Shown here in pieces: positions 52,561-62,903 of a stretch of 64,000 nucleotides of DNA. The notes under the pieces are model-generated. The model worked only from the letters and a program-made list of their open reading frames with translations. It had not been told where the DNA came from and ran no database searches. This stretch comes from an uncultured Roseibium sp. (lineage in GTDB: Bacteria > Pseudomonadota > Alphaproteobacteria > Rhizobiales > Stappiaceae), in the NCBI RefSeq assembly GCF_947496995.1, contig NZ_CANMFD010000002.1, positions 558,001-622,000 of the forward strand, written 5' to 3'. Both the position numbers and the translations under genes were made by a program. The first letter of the stretch is position 1. Each line of letters opens with the position of its first letter.

Positions 52561-53280
52561 CTAGACCGGCGTCATCAGTTCGCGCTCCACGGACCGGAAG
52601 ACATCGACGTGATCGATGTTCATCTGTTCGACACCGCAGCGCACCGCTTTTTCAAAGACGGCCCGGTCGTCGCCTGCATAAAACATCTGGGTAATGAGGC
52701 CGGCCTCCTTGGCGCTGACCACCAGTTGCTCTTCCACATTGTCGTGGTGGAACTCGAGAATTTGCGCATCCTGCGCGACGGCGCGGTCAACCGATCCGAC
52801 GTGCATGAAAAGCACCATACGCTTCAGGTCGGGCACCTTGGCACGGGCTTCGGCGCGGATTGCCTGATCGAACGAGAATGTCCACGCATCTTCAAGCATG
52901 CCCCGGACGGCGAGCATGTCCCGGATTTCGGCCGGATCGCCTTCCTTGATCTCGACGTAGGTCGCGATCCGTCCGCGGCAGGTATCCAGAAAGGCATCCA
53001 GGCGCGGAACCCGCTCGCCGGCAAACTCGGATCCGAACCAGCTTCCCGCATCCAGCGCATCGATGTCGGCCGCGGTCATCTCGGCGATCCTGCCGGTTCC
53101 GTTGGTTGTTCTGTCCACTTCGGCGTCGTGGATGACGTAGAGCACACCGTCCCTGGATGGCCGCACGTCGAATTCGACCACGTCGGCACCGATGTCGATC
53201 GCCTTTTCAAGCGAGGCTATGGTGTTCTCCGGAGCTACGAGGCTGGCTCCCCGATGGCACACTATGACCGCTTGTTTCAC
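52561..53280 (-). CDS. ugpQ: glycerophosphodiester phosphodiesterase
   Basis: A 239-residue GDPD-family enzyme that cleaves glycerophosphodiesters to glycerol-3-phosphate and an alcohol. Catalytic and metal motifs are in order: CHRGAS, PENT, VEFDVRPSRDG, VIHDAEVDRTTNG and YVEIKEG. There is no signal peptide, so it is the cytoplasmic UgpQ type. The start is a GTG with AGGAG nine bases upstream. No ugp transporter genes flank it. Confidence 0.9.
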   Translation of the reverse strand: MKQAVIVCHRGASLVAPENTIASLEKAIDIGADVVEFDVRPSRDGVLYVIHDAEVDRTTNGTGRIAEMTAADIDALDAGSWFGSEFAGERVPRLDAFLDTCRGRIATYVEIKEGDPAEIRDMLAVRGMLEDAWTFSFDQAIRAEARAKVPDLKRMVLFMHVGSVDRAVAQDAQILEFHHDNVEEQLVVSAKEAGLITQMFYAGDDRAVFEKAVRCGVEQMNIDHVDVFRSVERELMTPV

Positions 53281-53717
53281 GTCTCATTCTCCTGTGTCTC
53301 CAAACCGGATGTCGGGAGCAAACCGAGGCCGACGGCCAGCATATCCGGAAGGATAGCTGGCAGAATATGTGCCTGAATTTCTTGATGAATTGATGACACT
53401 GAAACTTTGCTCATGAATTCCTGTCAGCGAGACACGTTCCAGACAGTCCACCAACCGGCAGTCCTTGCCGAATGCATTCGTTATCCGGCTGATATTGGCT
53501 GTCAAATCGCGATTCGTCCATTGATCCGGACACAAGGAACATCATCAGGACACTGAAATTTCCTCGGATGATCCGTTTCGTCAGATTTGGTCAGCCCTGC
53601 TGTCATTGTTCAGCTACCGCGAACAGTCAGTCAAATAGCACTCAGGCGAATTATGTCTATCTAGACGTGACGGCGTTCACGATCGAACGCTCCGGACAAC
53701 GCTATTGAGGTTTGATC
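53281..53717. other. divergent intergenic region before the YceI gene
   Basis: A 437-base gap between the divergent phosphodiesterase and YceI genes. A hairpin-like inverted repeat CGTGA-cggcgt-TCACG (53667-53682) lies about 35 bases before the YceI start and could be an operator. The decamer GACACTGAAA occurs twice in direct orientation (53394 and 53549). Short open frames here have no credible start or product. Confidence 0.4.
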
Positions 53718-54302
53718 ATGATCCGTTTTGCAGCCACTGCCCTTGCCCTGTCTCTTCTTGCCGGCACAGCCACCGCCGAGCCAGTCGCCTACGACTTCGA
53801 CAAGTCGCACGCGAACCTTGCCTTCTCCTACAATCATCTCGGCTACTCCACCACCGAAGGTCGCTTCGGTGAATGGGACGGCACTCTGCTGATCGACAAG
53901 GAAACGCCGGCCAACTCTTCGATCGAATTCACGATCGACGTCTCCAGCCTGGACACCTTCTTTCCCGATCGCGACGCCCATTTCCTTAGCGCCGATTTCT
54001 TCGATGTCGAGAAATACCCGCAGGCCACCTTCAAGAGCACCAAGGTTGAAAAGACCGGAGACAATCAGCTGGAAGTGACCGGCGACCTGACCATCAAGGA
54101 CATCACCAAGCCTGCGACCCTGATCGTCGACGTCACTGCCATCGGCGAACATCCGATGGCCAAGAAGGAAGCTGCCGGCTTCGCGGTTTCCACCGTCCTG
54201 AAGCGTTCCGATTACGGCATGGACATGTATGTGCCCTATGTCGGCGACGAAGTGACCGTGACGTTTCACGCGGAATCACTCAAGAGTGACGCAACGAACT
54301 GA
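53718..54302 (+). CDS. periplasmic YceI-family protein, copy 1
   Basis: A 194-residue secreted lipocalin-like protein. The signal peptide ends near ATA-EP (residue 20). The mature part has the YceI features: YDFDKSHANLAFSYNHLGYS, FDVEKYPQATFKSTKVE and TGDLTIKDITKPATL. Family members bind polyisoprenoids such as ubiquinone-like molecules in the periplasm. The ATG at 53718 has GAGG eight bases upstream. It is followed at 73 bases by cytochrome b561 and then by a second YceI, suggesting a small quinone or redox operon. Confidence 0.9.
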   Translation: MIRFAATALALSLLAGTATAEPVAYDFDKSHANLAFSYNHLGYSTTEGRFGEWDGTLLIDKETPANSSIEFTIDVSSLDTFFPDRDAHFLSADFFDVEKYPQATFKSTKVEKTGDNQLEVTGDLTIKDITKPATLIVDVTAIGEHPMAKKEAAGFAVSTVLKRSDYGMDMYVPYVGDEVTVTFHAESLKSDATN

Positions 54303-54375
54303 TCGGCAGGCGACCATCTGATCTGCCGCTGGCAGGGACCGGCCCGTCCGGTCCCTGCATTCCAAGGAGCGTGAC

Positions 54376-54960
54376 ATGCTGCGCAATTCGAAATCAGGCT
54401 ACGGGTGGATTGCCATCGCCTTTCACTGGACGATGGCCCTTTTGATTATCGGCATGCTCGCGCTCGGGCTGTACATGCGTCAGTTGCCGCAGACCGAGCC
54501 GGCCACGTTCGAGCTGTTTCAGCTCCACAAGTCCATCGGCTTCGTCGTGCTGACCCTTGCCGTGCTCCGTCTCTTCTGGCGGCTGGTCAATCCTTCCCCG
54601 CGGCTGCCCGCAGGCATGCCGCCTCTTGAGAAGATCGCGGCGCATCTCGGTCACGCCAGTCTCTATGCCCTGATCTTCGCTCTTCCGGTGACCGGCTGGT
54701 TCATGGTGTCCGCCTCGCCCTGGGGCATTCCGACAATCCTGTTCAACGTGCTTCCGGTCCCGCATCTGCATGTGCCCGAGGCCCTCGGCAGCCAGGAGCA
54801 GGCCGAGAGCTTTTTCAAGCTGCTGCATGAATACGGTGCCTATCTGCTGATCGCGCTCATCACGGTGCATGTCGCCGCAGCTCTCAAGCATCATTTCATT
54901 TCCCGGGACGACACATTGACCCGGATGATTTCCACCGGGCCCGCCAAAACGGATAATTGA
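54376..54960 (+). CDS. cytochrome b561 family membrane protein
   Basis: A 194-residue inner-membrane diheme cytochrome with four helices. The heme-ligand histidines are visible in IAFHWTMALL, LHKSIGFVVL, HLGHASLYAL and HVAAALKHHF. It probably moves electrons between the quinone pool and a periplasmic acceptor, possibly superoxide in the CybB manner. GGAG lies six bases before the ATG. It sits between two YceI genes, matching the yceJ-yceI pairing of E. coli with an extra YceI copy. Confidence 0.9.
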   Translation: MLRNSKSGYGWIAIAFHWTMALLIIGMLALGLYMRQLPQTEPATFELFQLHKSIGFVVLTLAVLRLFWRLVNPSPRLPAGMPPLEKIAAHLGHASLYALIFALPVTGWFMVSASPWGIPTILFNVLPVPHLHVPEALGSQEQAESFFKLLHEYGAYLLIALITVHVAAALKHHFISRDDTLTRMISTGPAKTDN

Positions 54961-54984
54961 TTTCCAACTTCAGGAAACACTCAC

Positions 54985-55542
54985 ATGTCTCTAAGAAAAA
55001 ACGCTTACGCCTTCTCGTTAGTTGCCGCTGCGGCACTTTCGAGCCCCGCCCTTTCGGAAACATGGAATGTGGATCCGGACAGGAGCAAGCTGGGCTTTGA
55101 GGTCAAACAGGGCACCGGAACCCTGAAAGGCTTTTTCGCCACCTGGGAAGCCGACATCGAGTTCGATCCGGACGCGCCGGAGCAGGCCAGGATTTCCGCC
55201 GAGATCAAACCGATGAGCGCCTCCACCGGCAACCCCCAGTTTGACGGCACCCTGCCCGGCAAGGACTGGTTCGACATCGACGACTTCCCGACCGCCGAAT
55301 TCACGTCGCAAAATGTCAGCCACGTCGAAGGCAACACCTACCGCGCGGACGGCCTGCTGACGATCAAAGGGGCCGCCCAGCCGGTGGACCTGGAATTCAC
55401 CCTGGACATCGACGGCGACACGGCCACCGCCAAGGGCACCGCCACCGTCAATCGTCTCGACTACAGGCTCGGAGCCGGTGTCGGCACAGACACGGTCGGA
55501 GATATCGTGACGGTAACACTGGATCTGACGGCGGTCCGGTAA
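54985..55542 (+). CDS. periplasmic YceI-family protein, copy 2
   Basis: A 185-residue YceI-like protein with a signal peptide (ending near ALS-ETW). The fold motifs [32 protein letters not shown] and [16 protein letters not shown] are all present. It differs clearly from copy 1, so the pair are old paralogues and not a recent duplication. It begins 24 bases after the cytochrome b561 stop and is the last gene of this unit. A role as a periplasmic carrier for an isoprenoid ligand is inferred from the family. Confidence 0.9.
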   Translation: MSLRKNAYAFSLVAAAALSSPALSETWNVDPDRSKLGFEVKQGTGTLKGFFATWEADIEFDPDAPEQARISAEIKPMSASTGNPQFDGTLPGKDWFDIDDFPTAEFTSQNVSHVEGNTYRADGLLTIKGAAQPVDLEFTLDIDGDTATAKGTATVNRLDYRLGAGVGTDTVGDIVTVTLDLTAVR

Positions 55543-55726
55543 AACCGGGCCACACAGATATTGTCCGCCGGGTGCCGTCTTTGGGGACACAGGACAATCA
55601 GACGAACTGCGAAGGCCCGGGCACTTGGCGTGCGGGGCCTTTTTGCCGTATGAGAACGGCACACAATGTTCCAGCGCCTCCGGCTGCCCGGCAGACCGGA
55701 AGCAGCCAGATCAGGAAAACCGTCCG

Positions 55727-57364
55727 ATGAACGCTCCAATCACGCCCCCCGCCTATCATCACAGCGCCCTCTTCCCGCAGGGCGAGGACAAGACGCCTTA
55801 CCGGAAGCTCACCTCGGATTACGTCAAAACCGCGGAATTCAACGGCGAAGAGGTTCTGATGGTGGAGCCAGAAGGCCTGCGCCTGCTGGCGGAAGAAGCC
55901 TTCAAGGACATCAACCACTATCTGCGACCGGGCCACCTGGAACAGCTTCGGAAAATCCTCGATGATCCGGAAGCGACCGAGAACGACAAGTTTGTCGCCT
56001 TCGATCTGCTGAAGAACGCCAATATCGCCTCGCATGGCGTCTTGCCGATGTGTCAGGACACCGGCACCGCGATCATCATGGGCAAGAAGGGGCGCCGGGT
56101 CTGGACCGACGGCACGGACGAAGCCGCGCTCGGCGAAGGCTCCAGAGACGCCTATTTCAAGAAAAACCTGCGCTATTCCCAGCTCGCTCCGATTTCCATG
56201 TTCGAGGAAAAGAACACGAGCAGCAACATGCCCGCACAGATCGAGCTCTATGCGGACGGCGATGATGCCTACAAGTTCCTGTTCATGGCAAAGGGTGGCG
56301 GCTCGGCCAACAAGACCTTCCTGTTCCAGGGCACACCGTCGCTGCTCACTCATGACCGCATGATCGAGTTTCTGAAAGAAAAGATCCTGACCCTCGGCAC
56401 GGCTGCCTGCCCGCCGTATCATCTGGCGATTGTCATCGGCGGTACGTCCGCGGAAATGAACCTCAAGACGGCCAAGCTTGCATCGGCGCGGTATCTGGAC
56501 GGTCTGCCCGCCCAGGGCTCCGAGCTCGGCCATGCGTTCCGCGACCACGAGATGGAAGAAGAGATCCTCAAGCTCACACAGGCAACGGGTGTCGGCGCCC
56601 AGTTCGGCGGCAAGTATTTCTGCCACGACGTGCGTGTCATCCGTCTGCCGCGCCACGGTGCGTCGCTGCCGATCGGACTGGCCGTCTCCTGCTCGGCGGA
56701 CCGCCAGGCCGTCGGCAAGATCACCCGTGACGGGGTGTTTCTGGAACAGCTCGAGATGCATCCGGAAAAATATCTGCCGGAAGTCACCGACGACCACCTG
56801 TCGGACAACGTCGTCAAGATCGATCTGACCCGGCCGATGTCGGAAATCCTCGGCGAACTGTCCAGACATCCCATCAAGACCCGCCTGTCGCTGACCGGGC
56901 CGCTGATCGTGGCCCGCGATCTGGCGCATTCCAAACTGCGTGATCGTCTGGAAGCCGGTGAACCGCTGCCCGAGTATTTCAAGAACCACCCGATTTACTA
57001 TGCCGGTCCCGCCAAGACCCCGGAAGGCATGCCCTCTGGCTCCTTCGGGCCGACCACGGCCGGGAGGATGGACGCCTACGTCGACCAGTTCCAGGCTGCC
57101 GGCGGCTCCATGGTGATGCTGGCCAAGGGCAACCGCTCCGCCCAGGTCCGTCGCGCCTGCCAGGCCCATGGCGGTTTCTACCTCGGCTCCATCGGCGGAC
57201 CTGCGGCACGCCTTGCCCAGGACTGCATCAAGAAGGTGGAAGTGGTCGAGTTCGAGGAACTCGGCATGGAAGCCATCTGGAAGATCGAGGTCGAGGATTT
57301 TCCCGCCTTCATCGTGATCGACGACAAGGGCAACGACTTCTTCAAGGAATTGAACCTGGGCTGA
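55727..57364 (+). CDS. fumA: class I fumarate hydratase (Fe-S)
   Basis: A 545-residue class I, oxygen-sensitive [4Fe-4S] fumarase that hydrates fumarate to malate in the TCA cycle. The cluster cysteines fit [27 protein letters not shown] and [11 protein letters not shown]-terminal motifs [20 protein letters not shown] and [12 protein letters not shown] belong to the beta half, so the two halves are fused as in FumA/FumB. The ATG at 55727 is used because upstream codons lack family similarity; AGGA lies eleven bases before it. A mesaconate or tartrate dehydratase is less likely. Confidence 0.93.
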   Translation: MNAPITPPAYHHSALFPQGEDKTPYRKLTSDYVKTAEFNGEEVLMVEPEGLRLLAEEAFKDINHYLRPGHLEQLRKILDDPEATENDKFVAFDLLKNANIASHGVLPMCQDTGTAIIMGKKGRRVWTDGTDEAALGEGSRDAYFKKNLRYSQLAPISMFEEKNTSSNMPAQIELYADGDDAYKFLFMAKGGGSANKTFLFQGTPSLLTHDRMIEFLKEKILTLGTAACPPYHLAIVIGGTSAEMNLKTAKLASARYLDGLPAQGSELGHAFRDHEMEEEILKLTQATGVGAQFGGKYFCHDVRVIRLPRHGASLPIGLAVSCSADRQAVGKITRDGVFLEQLEMHPEKYLPEVTDDHLSDNVVKIDLTRPMSEILGELSRHPIKTRLSLTGPLIVARDLAHSKLRDRLEAGEPLPEYFKNHPIYYAGPAKTPEGMPSGSFGPTTAGRMDAYVDQFQAAGGSMVMLAKGNRSAQVRRACQAHGGFYLGSIGGPAARLAQDCIKKVEVVEFEELGMEAIWKIEVEDFPAFIVIDDKGNDFFKELNLG

Positions 57365-57735
57365 CGCGAAGGATTGCATCCGGTGCAGAGGTTGCGCGCG
57401 ACCCTGTGCAACTCCTGCCCGGCTCGGGTCAGTCGGACAGGCTACGGCCTCTGCTTTACGTTACGGCTGATTCTCAAACATCGCTCAGGCAGACAGTAAA
57501 ATCGCAAGTTACGACAACCGGGGCGGGATCTGCCGGACCAAACGCGCCTAACGCGCGAGAATCGTTGCAATTACAGCACATTCACGCCTGCTTTCTGGCG
57601 CTCACATCAACGTGAGATTTCTTTTTTGACCTTTTTGCGCCATGATTATTAACTGTGCGGCAAGGTAAATTTTTTAATGTCACCTTCTGTAGACAGCATC
57701 ATTCAGGCGTGGGCCGGTGCTTATGGGGGATTAAT
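57365..57735. other. intergenic region before the L,D-transpeptidase
   Basis: A 371-base gap. A small hairpin CTCAC-atcaac-GTGAG (57601-57616) is followed by ATTTCTTTTTT and may be a weak terminator for the fumarase transcript. The sequence from 57617 to 57735 is AT-rich and probably carries the promoter of the next gene. No coding region was seen. Confidence 0.4.
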
Positions 57736-58329
57736 ATGAATAGACTTTTATTTGTTATGGTCGCGGTGATTGCCGGCGCATTTGCGCTGACGGCACAGGC
57801 AGCACCGCGTTACGGCTTTTTCGATCACAGCACGAATACCTGGGTTACCCCGAAATACCATCCGGGCGGCCCTTCACCGATCAAGCGCAAGCGTGTCAAA
57901 TATGACGGTCCCTACAAGCCGGGCACCATCGTGATCGACACCTCCGAGCGCCGGCTCTATCACGTGCTGCCGGGCGGCAAGGCGATGAAATACGGCGTCG
58001 GCGTTGGCAAGGACGGTTTCCAGTGGGCCGGTACGCACAACATTACGCGCAAGGCTGAGTGGCCGGGCTGGACACCGCCGCCGCAGATGCGCGTGCGCGA
58101 ACGTCGCAAGGGCCGCATTCTGCCGGCACATATGCCGGGTGGTCCGAACAACCCGATGGGGGCGCGTGCGCTCTATATCGGCTCGACGCTTTACCGTATC
58201 CATGGAACGACCGAGCCGTGGACGATCGGATCGGCTGTATCTTCCGGCTGCATCCGTCTTGCCAATGAAGACGTGATCCACCTTTACAACAACGTCAAGG
58301 TCGGTTCGCGGGTCATCGTCAAGCGCTGA
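57736..58329 (+). CDS. L,D-transpeptidase (YkuD family)
   Basis: A 197-residue exported protein with a signal peptide (cleavage near AQA-AP, residue 21). The YkuD catalytic domain (about 60-197) has the active-site pattern YRIHGTTEP and SSGCIRLANEDV, with the nucleophilic Cys and preceding His. It should form 3-3 cross-links in peptidoglycan or attach proteins to it. GGGGGA is placed five bases before the ATG. A strong terminator follows at once, so it is probably monocistronic. Many paralogues of this short type occur in alphaproteobacteria. Confidence 0.92.
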   Translation: MNRLLFVMVAVIAGAFALTAQAAPRYGFFDHSTNTWVTPKYHPGGPSPIKRKRVKYDGPYKPGTIVIDTSERRLYHVLPGGKAMKYGVGVGKDGFQWAGTHNITRKAEWPGWTPPPQMRVRERRKGRILPAHMPGGPNNPMGARALYIGSTLYRIHGTTEPWTIGSAVSSGCIRLANEDVIHLYNNVKVGSRVIVKR

Positions 58330-58353
58330 GCGGGCGTACACCAACATTTCAGA

Positions 58354-58382
58354 AAAGCCGGGCTGCGAAGCCCGGCTTTTTT
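58354..58382. terminator. intrinsic terminator after the L,D-transpeptidase
   Basis: An 11-bp stem (AAAGCCGGGCT at 58354-58364 with AGCCCGGCTTT at 58369-58379) has a GCGA tetraloop and continues into a T-run. The A-run on the left means it can also stop the converging DUF971 transcript. Confidence 0.92.
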
Positions 58383-58408
58383 ATTGCCGAAACCGCTCAG
58401 GCAGAATT

Positions 58409-58777
58409 TCAGTTGCCCCGGCTCAGGCCTTTTTCCTCGAGTTCCTGAAGGTAGCCGCCCCAGTGCTTGTCGCGCTCCTGTCCGAGTTCGAGCAGATAGG
58501 CCCAGGTGAATATTCCCGAGTGATGCATGTCGTCGAAATGGATCCGGACCGCATAGTTGCCCACCGGCTCGATCTTCATGATCCCGACATTGCGTTTGCC
58601 CGGAACCGTCCGCTTCTGCGAAGGACCGTGTCCCTGGACTTCCGCCGAAGGCGAGCAGACACGCAGATATTCAGCCGCCAGTTCATGCCGCTCACCGGTG
58701 TCGAACGCCACCGTGAGCGTCTTTCTGTCCGCTGAAACACGCAGTTCCGTCGGCCAGGGGGCGGTTTTGTCGGTCAT
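58409..58777 (-). CDS. DUF971 domain protein
   Basis: A 122-residue single-domain protein like the N-terminal domain of gamma-butyrobetaine hydroxylase (DUF971). Recognisable pieces are ELRVSADRKTLTVAFDTG, ELAAEYLRVCSPSAEVQGHG and YAVRIHFDDMHHSGIFTWAY. The CSPSAEVQGHG loop and the DxxHxxG-like segment could bind a metal. Such proteins often lie near mrp/apbC, moa or cluster-assembly genes; moaA and mrp occur here but 2-5 kb away. Biochemical role is unknown. Confidence 0.85.
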   Translation of the reverse strand: MTDKTAPWPTELRVSADRKTLTVAFDTGERHELAAEYLRVCSPSAEVQGHGPSQKRTVPGKRNVGIMKIEPVGNYAVRIHFDDMHHSGIFTWAYLLELGQERDKHWGGYLQELEEKGLSRGN

Positions 58778-58894
58778 GATCGGGTCCTTTGTGATCCGGC
58801 GGAGCGCCTTGAAACGTGTCGCGTTGAATTGAAACCATGAAGCCGCTTAAACGCACCACGCTACAGAATGCCTCACCACGCTCCGCCTCTGCCG

Positions 58895-60331
58895 TCAAGA
58901 CGCGTTTTGTCCCGCCTCCTTCACGGCCTCATACCCCTTGAGCGCCGCCTGGCGAGCGCTGGCATGATCTACAAGCGGATGCGGATAGGTCTTGCCGAGC
59001 GTGACCCCTGCCCGCTCAAGAGCGTCCGGGGAAGCGTCAAACGGCGCAAAGAGATCAGCGTTGCCAAGCTTTTCCAGTTCGGGAACCCAACGACGGACAT
59101 AGATCCCGTCCGGGTCGAATTTCTGTCCCTGGGTGATCGGGTTGAAGATCCGGAAATAGGGCGCGGCGTCCGCGCCTGAGCCTGCTACCCACTGCCAGCT
59201 TGCGGAATTGCTGGCAAGGTCGGCATCCACCAGCGTATCCCGAAACCAGGCCTCACCATGGCGCCAGTCAAGGCGAAGATGCTTGATGAGAAAACTCGCC
59301 GCGACCATGCGCACCCTGTTGTGCATGTAGCCGGTCTGCCAGAGCTCACGCATGCCCGCGTCGACGATCGGATAACCGGTCCGCCCCTCCTGCCAGCGCC
59401 TCAGATCGTCGCCTGCCTCCCGCCAGGGGTAGGCATCGAAGACGGGTCGCCAGTTTTCACTGGGCAGGTGCGGGAAATGATAGAGCAGGTGATAGGAGAA
59501 TTCGCGCCAGGCAAGTTCGGAGAGAAACTTCATCCCGTCATCCGCGGGCGCGCCCTCTTCGTTCATTTGCCGCCGGGTTTCGTGCCAGACCGAGCGCGGG
59601 GAGATATCCCCAAAATGAAGATGCGGGGACAGCCGCGATGTTTTTGGTCTGTCGGGGCGGTTGCGCAGTTCGCCATAACCGTCGAGGCCGTCTTTCAGAA
59701 AGGATTTCAGCCGCTCTTCAGCACCTTCCTCCCCCGGTTGCCACAGGTCATCCCAGCCGGCAGCCCAGTTCGGGGCATGCGGCAGGAGCTCGAAGTCGTC
59801 CAACGTCTCGCCCTCATCGAACGCCAGGAATTCAATCTTTTCGGGAGCCGGAAGCGGCGGATCGATCTCGCGTTGCCGCGCCGTTTTCCAGAAGGGGGAA
59901 TAAACCTTGAAAGGCCCGCCCGCCTTGGTTTCAAGCTCCCAGGGCTCATAAAGCAGCGACGCCTTGAAGCTTTTCACGTCATAGCCGTCGTCCTTCAGGG
60001 CACTCTTGATATCCCGGTCCCGGTCAATCGCATGCGGCTCGTAGCAGCGGTTCCAGTGAACCGCGTCGACACCTGCCTGCCTGGCAAGTTGCGGAATGAG
60101 GTGCCTTGCATTGCCGCGCATGAACACCAGTCCAGGCAATTTCCGTTTCAGCGCGGCGAGACTGTGATGCAGCCACCAGCGGCTGGCGCCGCCGAGCGGG
60201 TGGTCCTCTCCGGTCTGATCCGGGTCTTCAAGTATGAAAACGGGAAGAACCGGCCCCTTTTTCGCCGCCTCAAAGAGCGCCGGGTTATCGATGGTGCGCA
60301 GGTCCTTCCGGAACCAGACAAGTGTGGTCAT
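58895..60331 (-). CDS. phrB: deoxyribodipyrimidine photolyase
   Basis: A 478-residue class I CPD photolyase that uses blue light and FADH2 to reverse cyclobutane pyrimidine dimers. The N-terminal antenna domain (MTTLVWFRKDLRTIDNPALF) and the C-terminal FAD domain (TSRLSPHLHFGDISPRSVW, WREFSYHLLYHFP, MRELWQTGYMHNRVRM, SASWQWVAGSGADAAPYFR) are complete. The Trp residues expected for electron transfer lie in these motifs. The gene stands alone. A cryptochrome role is less likely given the intact photolyase signature. Confidence 0.93.
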   Translation of the reverse strand: MTTLVWFRKDLRTIDNPALFEAAKKGPVLPVFILEDPDQTGEDHPLGGASRWWLHHSLAALKRKLPGLVFMRGNARHLIPQLARQAGVDAVHWNRCYEPHAIDRDRDIKSALKDDGYDVKSFKASLLYEPWELETKAGGPFKVYSPFWKTARQREIDPPLPAPEKIEFLAFDEGETLDDFELLPHAPNWAAGWDDLWQPGEEGAEERLKSFLKDGLDGYGELRNRPDRPKTSRLSPHLHFGDISPRSVWHETRRQMNEEGAPADDGMKFLSELAWREFSYHLLYHFPHLPSENWRPVFDAYPWREAGDDLRRWQEGRTGYPIVDAGMRELWQTGYMHNRVRMVAASFLIKHLRLDWRHGEAWFRDTLVDADLASNSASWQWVAGSGADAAPYFRIFNPITQGQKFDPDGIYVRRWVPELEKLGNADLFAPFDASPDALERAGVTLGKTYPHPLVDHASARQAALKGYEAVKEAGQNAS

Positions 60332-60565
60332 GCTGCCTCTTTATGTGTTCTGTGAAAGACATACGCCGCAGGCAGCGAGCGGATCAATTCAAGTTCGGGA
60401 AACATCTCCCGATACACGCGCTTTCCAGGCATCCGGATTTGACAGCGGTAAACCGATAAGTTTACCTGTAAGCTGAACCGGAGAGCCTTGGTCCGGATTT
60501 ATTTGATATTTCCGGCCACGCCATCATATGATCGATGAAACGGCGCGTTTGAGGGAGAGCAAAAC

Positions 60566-61615
60566 GTGAAGGACGGTGAGATTGCGAGGCCGGTGGAAAC
60601 CGGCGGACACGGCGCCTTCGGTCCGATGATCGATCCGTTCGGACGTGCCGTGACCTATCTGCGCGTCTCCGTGACCGATCGCTGCGATTTCCGCTGTGTC
60701 TACTGCATGGCGGAGGACATGACGTTCCTGCCCAAGCGCGAGGTCCTGAGCCTTGAAGAGCTGGACCGGCTGTGCACCGCCTTCATTGAAAAGGGCGTGC
60801 GCAAGCTGCGCCTGACCGGCGGAGAACCGCTGGTGCGCAAGGGCATCATGAACCTGATCCGTGGCCTTGGGCGCCACCTGGACAGCGGCGCTCTCGAAGA
60901 ATTGACCCTCACCACCAACGGCTCGCAGCTTTCCCGTTTTGCCGGAGAGCTTTACGACTGCGGCGTTCGCAGGATCAACGTTTCCGTCGATACGCTCGAT
61001 CCGCAGAAGTTCAAGGCCGTCACCCGCTGGGGCGATCTCGGCAAGGTCATGGACGGGATCCGGGCGGCGACAGAGGCGGGTTTGAAGATCAAGATCAACA
61101 TGGTCGCGCTCAAGGATGTCAACGAGCATGAAATCGTAGCCATGCTGAAATGGTGCCACGATCATGGCCATGATCTCACCCTTATCGAGACCATGCCGCT
61201 CGGCGAAATCGACGGCGACCGGACCGACCAGTATCTGCCGTTGTCAACCGTCCGCGCGCGGCTGGCCGAAACGTTCACGCTGACGGACATCCCCTACAAG
61301 ACCGGCGGCCCCGCACGCTATGTCACGGTCGAGGAAACCGGCGGGCGGCTCGGCTTCATCACGCCGATGACCCATAATTTCTGCGAGAGCTGCAACCGGG
61401 TGCGCGTCACCTGCACCGGCCAGCTTTATATGTGTCTCGGCCAGGACGATATGGCCGATTTGCGCGACCCGCTTCGGGCTTCGGAAGGAAACGACCTTTT
61501 GAACGCGGCGATCGACGAAGCCATCGGTCGCAAGCCCAAGGGTCATGATTTCATCATCGACCGCACCGGCCGGCAGCCCGCGGTATCGCGCCACATGAGC
61601 GTGACCGGCGGCTGA
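60566..61615 (+). CDS. moaA: GTP 3',8-cyclase MoaA
   Basis: A 349-residue radical-SAM enzyme for the first step of molybdenum cofactor synthesis, GTP to 3',8-cyclo-7,8-dihydro-GTP. The N-terminal [4Fe-4S] motif CDFRCVYC and the C-terminal cluster cysteines ([13 protein letters not shown]) are intact. The protein ends in the required Gly-Gly (SVTGG). The start is GTG with GGGAG about eight bases upstream. Other moa genes are not in the window. Confidence 0.96.
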   Translation: MKDGEIARPVETGGHGAFGPMIDPFGRAVTYLRVSVTDRCDFRCVYCMAEDMTFLPKREVLSLEELDRLCTAFIEKGVRKLRLTGGEPLVRKGIMNLIRGLGRHLDSGALEELTLTTNGSQLSRFAGELYDCGVRRINVSVDTLDPQKFKAVTRWGDLGKVMDGIRAATEAGLKIKINMVALKDVNEHEIVAMLKWCHDHGHDLTLIETMPLGEIDGDRTDQYLPLSTVRARLAETFTLTDIPYKTGGPARYVTVEETGGRLGFITPMTHNFCESCNRVRVTCTGQLYMCLGQDDMADLRDPLRASEGNDLLNAAIDEAIGRKPKGHDFIIDRTGRQPAVSRHMSVTGG

Positions 61616-61664
61616 ATGGCCGGATCGGCTGGGCGCTGACACTCCTGAAAATCGACGACAGTTG

Positions 61665-62903
61665 TCATTCCGCCGGCACGAAGCCCTGGCGGGCAGTAAT
61701 TGCACGAATGGACAGGGCAGCAGCCAGACTGAGGCTGCATCCCAGCGCCATGATCAGGATCATGCCCCAGGCGGTCCCCGCCATGAAGCTGTGCGCATAC
61801 AGCCACGCAACGAGCGACCCGGCGATGGCCCCTGTTCCGACCTGAAGCGACGCCGTCAATCCGGCTGCGGACCCGGTGAGTTCCGGACGGACGCTGATCG
61901 CGCCCGCCAGCGCACTGGGCAAGCAGACCCCATTGCCGAGCCCAAGCAGGAACATCGGCAGGAAAAGGCCCGGCGGCGTGAGGGCGCCAAACGCAGTAAT
62001 CCCGGCAACAAGCGCAACTGAAAGCGCGGCTATAATCGTGCCGGTGAGTACCATCGGAAAGATGCCGACCCGTTCGGCAAACTTCCCGGACAGGAAATTC
62101 CCGGCCATGTAGCCGATGGCCACGACCATGAAATATATTCCCATTTCCGCAGCGCTCAGGGACAGAAGTTCGGAGGCTATGTAAGGCGCTCCGCCGAGAT
62201 AGGCGAAATAGGTCAGCGCATTGAAGGCCGCCGTCAGTCCATAGCTCCAGTAAAGCGGCTCGCGGAAAATGATCCCGTACGATCGTATAACCTGACGCGC
62301 GCCGACCGCCGTTCGCTCCTTGTGGGTCTCGGGCAGCGAGAAGATGCTCACACCAAGGACACCCACTCCGAAGATCAGCATCAGCACGAACCCGCCCTGC
62401 CAACCGTAAAACTGGTCAAGGACACCGCCGACGGCAGGCGCGATGGTCGGCATGATGGCCATGCCCATGGTTACGAAGCCGATCATGCTGGCGGCCTGCC
62501 GGGGGCCGTAGATATCCCTGACGATAGCCCTTCCCAGCACCATTCCGGCGCAACTGCCCGCAGCCTGTATGACGCGGGCTGCAATCAGTGCCTCGATTGT
62601 CGGGGCGAGCAGGCACAGGACGCTGCCGATCACGAACAAGACCATCCCGATGATGATGATCGGCCTGCGACCGAACTGGTCGGACAAGGGGCCCCAGAAC
62701 AGCTGTGAGATGGCCACGGCAATAAAAAATGCCGACATCGAAAGCTGTATTTCTCCGGCGGTCGCGGAAAATACGATCATCATCCCCGCGAGCGACGGCA
62801 GATAAATCTGCATGGCCAGAGGGGTGACGGCGGTGATTGCAATCAAAGTTGCCAGAGAGGGCTTTTCTTCAGCCCCACCAGTCGGGGACGGTCGGGTACT
62901 CAT
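61665..62903 (-). CDS. Bcr/CflA-family drug efflux MFS transporter
   Basis: A 412-residue, 12-helix major facilitator of the Bcr/CflA (DHA1) group. Motif A is LFWGPLSDQFGRRPIIIIG, and the TM4-TM5 region holds SCAGMVLGRAIVRDIYG, a segment typical of Bcr/CflA proteins. It should expel a small hydrophobic drug or metabolite in exchange for protons. The gene converges on moaA, and no regulator is adjacent. Substrate is unknown. Confidence 0.88.
   Translation of the reverse strand: MSTRPSPTGGAEEKPSLATLIAITAVTPLAMQIYLPSLAGMMIVFSATAGEIQLSMSAFFIAVAISQLFWGPLSDQFGRRPIIIIGMVLFVIGSVLCLLAPTIEALIAARVIQAAGSCAGMVLGRAIVRDIYGPRQAASMIGFVTMGMAIMPTIAPAVGGVLDQFYGWQGGFVLMLIFGVGVLGVSIFSLPETHKERTAVGARQVIRSYGIIFREPLYWSYGLTAAFNALTYFAYLGGAPYIASELLSLSAAEMGIYFMVVAIGYMAGNFLSGKFAERVGIFPMVLTGTIIAALSVALVAGITAFGALTPPGLFLPMFLLGLGNGVCLPSALAGAISVRPELTGSAAGLTASLQVGTGAIAGSLVAWLYAHSFMAGTAWGMILIMALGCSLSLAAALSIRAITARQGFVPAE

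Noticed and set aside
53284..53535. 83-codon minus-strand frame between the phosphodiesterase and YceI genes
   Set aside because: No supporting start signal or recognisable domain, and composition unlike the neighbours.
55598..57379. 593-codon minus-strand open frame over the fumarase
   Set aside because: Antisense shadow caused by high GC at codon position three; no domain recognised.
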